Shown: positions 4,729-5,397 of the stretch, in pieces
How positions within the stretch are numbered: the stretch's first letter is position 1
Layout of the letters: each line of letters opens with the position of its first letter
Source: Thermoplasmata archaeon
GTDB taxonomy: Archaea > Thermoplasmatota > Thermoplasmata > SG8-5
NCBI GenBank assembly: GCA_030655715.1
Contig: JAUSPR010000287.1
Coordinates: 1-5,397, forward strand
Reading direction: 5' to 3'
Length of the DNA stretch: 5,397 nucleotides
Program-made: the position numbers and the translations under genes
Notes under the pieces: generated by a model
Seen by the model: only the letters and a program-made list of their open reading frames with translations
Databases searched by the model: none
Told to the model about the DNA's origin: nothing

Positions 4729-5397
4729 TTGTATCGAGTATCTGTTCTTCCCTTATCATTTCTGCCGCCTTTTACGCCTGGCTGATTCCCAGAACCTGGG
4801 GGAGCAGATCTTATTGGTCCGCCTTTTAACTCCGGTCGATTTCCCGAACTTGGCGGAGCAGACCTTATGATTCCGCCTTGGTTCCCTCGATTATTATTTA
4901 TCCCCGGTTGATTCTTCGGTTGAGTTATGTTGGATTTTATTGGATTTTTTATGTTAGGGTAGTACATATCTCTTTTACGAGACCAGGAGTCATAAGGTCT
5001 TGTCTTTAAATCCGGTTTTACCGGTACATAAAAGCCTGGTTGATTTCGATATCTTCCAGGATTCCTATAATCATAACTTCTTTGTCTTTCTTTTTCAAAA
5101 TCATTTTTGATTTTTCGTTTATCTCTAAAGTGGTTGATGTCATTAAATCTATCGTTTACATAAATTTTATTGTTAATTATAACTATTCTTCCTGATCTGC
5201 CAATCCAGTCTTTTCCCTGCCATCCATGATAATATATTCTACGTTGATTCCAGTCACAATCTCTGTTTAGCCAGCTTCCTATAAGAAAGCCTGTACCAAA
5301 GAATATATAAGATCTTTCTGAATGATATATAGGTCTTCTTACTACATAAACAATCTGGGGATTATATACCGGCACATAGTATATTCCGGCTGTGCAG
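4707..5397 (-). CDS. DUF3300-type exported protein, 3' part (N-terminus beyond the window)
   Basis: This is the C-terminal ~230 residues of a larger protein. The frame stays open through the window edge, reading TAGIYYVPVYNPQIVYVV, so the GTG at 5373-5375 is internal and not a start. YVPVYNPQIVYV, then a glycine/aromatic segment (GTGFLIGSWLNRDCDWN) and YYHGW...WIGRSGR match my recollection of DUF3300 C-terminal regions, whose members carry an N-terminal export signal and have no established function. The segment GTGFLIG could be a short hydrophobic stretch. The last ~120 residues are low in complexity, rich in Asn, Pro, Gly, Arg and Lys, with two copies of an 18-residue repeat, and are probably disordered and strongly basic. 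A basic tail on an exported protein could bind envelope polyanions; that is inference. The gene lies a short distance upstream of the URO-D-like gene on the same strand. Its AT-rich composition matches the ttcA-like neighbour. Confidence 0.7.
   Translation of the reverse strand, partial: CTAGIYYVPVYNPQIVYVVRRPIYHSERSYIFFGTGFLIGSWLNRDCDWNQRRIYYHGWQGKDWIGRSGRIVIINNKIYVNDRFNDINHFRDKRKIKNDFEKERQRSYDYRNPGRYRNQPGFYVPVKPDLKTRPYDSWSRKRDMYYPNIKNPIKSNITQPKNQPGINNNRGNQGGIIRSAPPSSGNRPELKGGPIRSAPPGSGNQPGVKGGRNDKGRTDTRYKTNSNKK
4765..4872 (-). repeat. Two tandem 54-bp coding repeats
   Basis: Two in-frame units (4765-4818 and 4819-4872) each begin CCGCC on the plus strand; a third CCGCC at 4873 marks the start of a decayed third unit. 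In the protein they read GG-x-IRSAPP-x-SGN-x-P-x-x-K, 18 residues per unit. The differences fall at a few positions (S/G, R/Q, E/G, L/V). This points to duplication followed by drift, inside the disordered C-terminal tail of the DUF3300-type protein. Confidence 0.8.

Noticed and set aside
5373..5375. GTG as start of the DUF3300-type gene
   Set aside because: The frame remains open upstream to the window edge and the residues there (YYVPVYNP) continue the family pattern, so the gene is truncated by the window.
1..5397. CRISPR array, tRNA, rRNA or transposase gene
   Set aside because: No regularly spaced direct repeats, cloverleaf-like sequence, rRNA segments or transposase motifs were seen on either strand.

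Overview
The window comes from a bacterial chromosome and carries three complete genes and one truncated gene. From left to right these are a TtcA-family tRNA thiolase (+), a large exported protein with glycoside-hydrolase character (+), a uroporphyrinogen-decarboxylase-like protein of the methyltransferase type (-), and the 3' part of a DUF3300-type exported protein (-) that runs off the right edge. The two central genes converge. I cannot name the organism. Near-perfect TTGACA/TATAAT promoters with 17-bp spacers and clear Shine-Dalgarno sites before the TTG and ATG starts point to a bacterium with conventional sigma-70 signals, and argue against a typical Bacteroidota genome. Non-HemE URO-D-like proteins beside unclassified large glycosidases are common in environmental Planctomycetota/Lentisphaerota/Desulfobacterota-type genomes, but that placement is only a guess.

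Region by region: bases 1-80 hold a pair of inverted, REP-like palindromic units. Bases 151-180 hold an intrinsic terminator, probably for a gene off the left edge. Bases 194-222 are a strong promoter whose predicted start point falls almost on the ATG of the TtcA-like gene (231-932), so that mRNA may be leaderless. Bases 933-1213 are an AT-rich intergenic stretch with a second strong promoter (1084-1112). The exported glycosidase-like gene follows, best started at a TTG at 1214 with AGGAG upstream. It is markedly GC-richer (57% in a sampled line) than the genes around it (30-40% in sampled lines), which suggests horizontal acquisition. Bases 3401-3513 are the convergent gap, with hairpins and a possible gene fossil. 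The URO-D-like gene (3514-4626) and the DUF3300-type gene (4707 to the edge) lie on the minus strand a short distance apart and may be co-transcribed.

The four genes do not form an obvious pathway. The window looks like ordinary chromosome with one compositionally foreign secreted enzyme gene inserted. The most rewarding points are the unclassified glycosidase-like protein, the URO-D-like protein without the usual cysteine zinc ligands, and the likely leaderless TtcA-family transcript. I do not see a convincing new multi-gene system.
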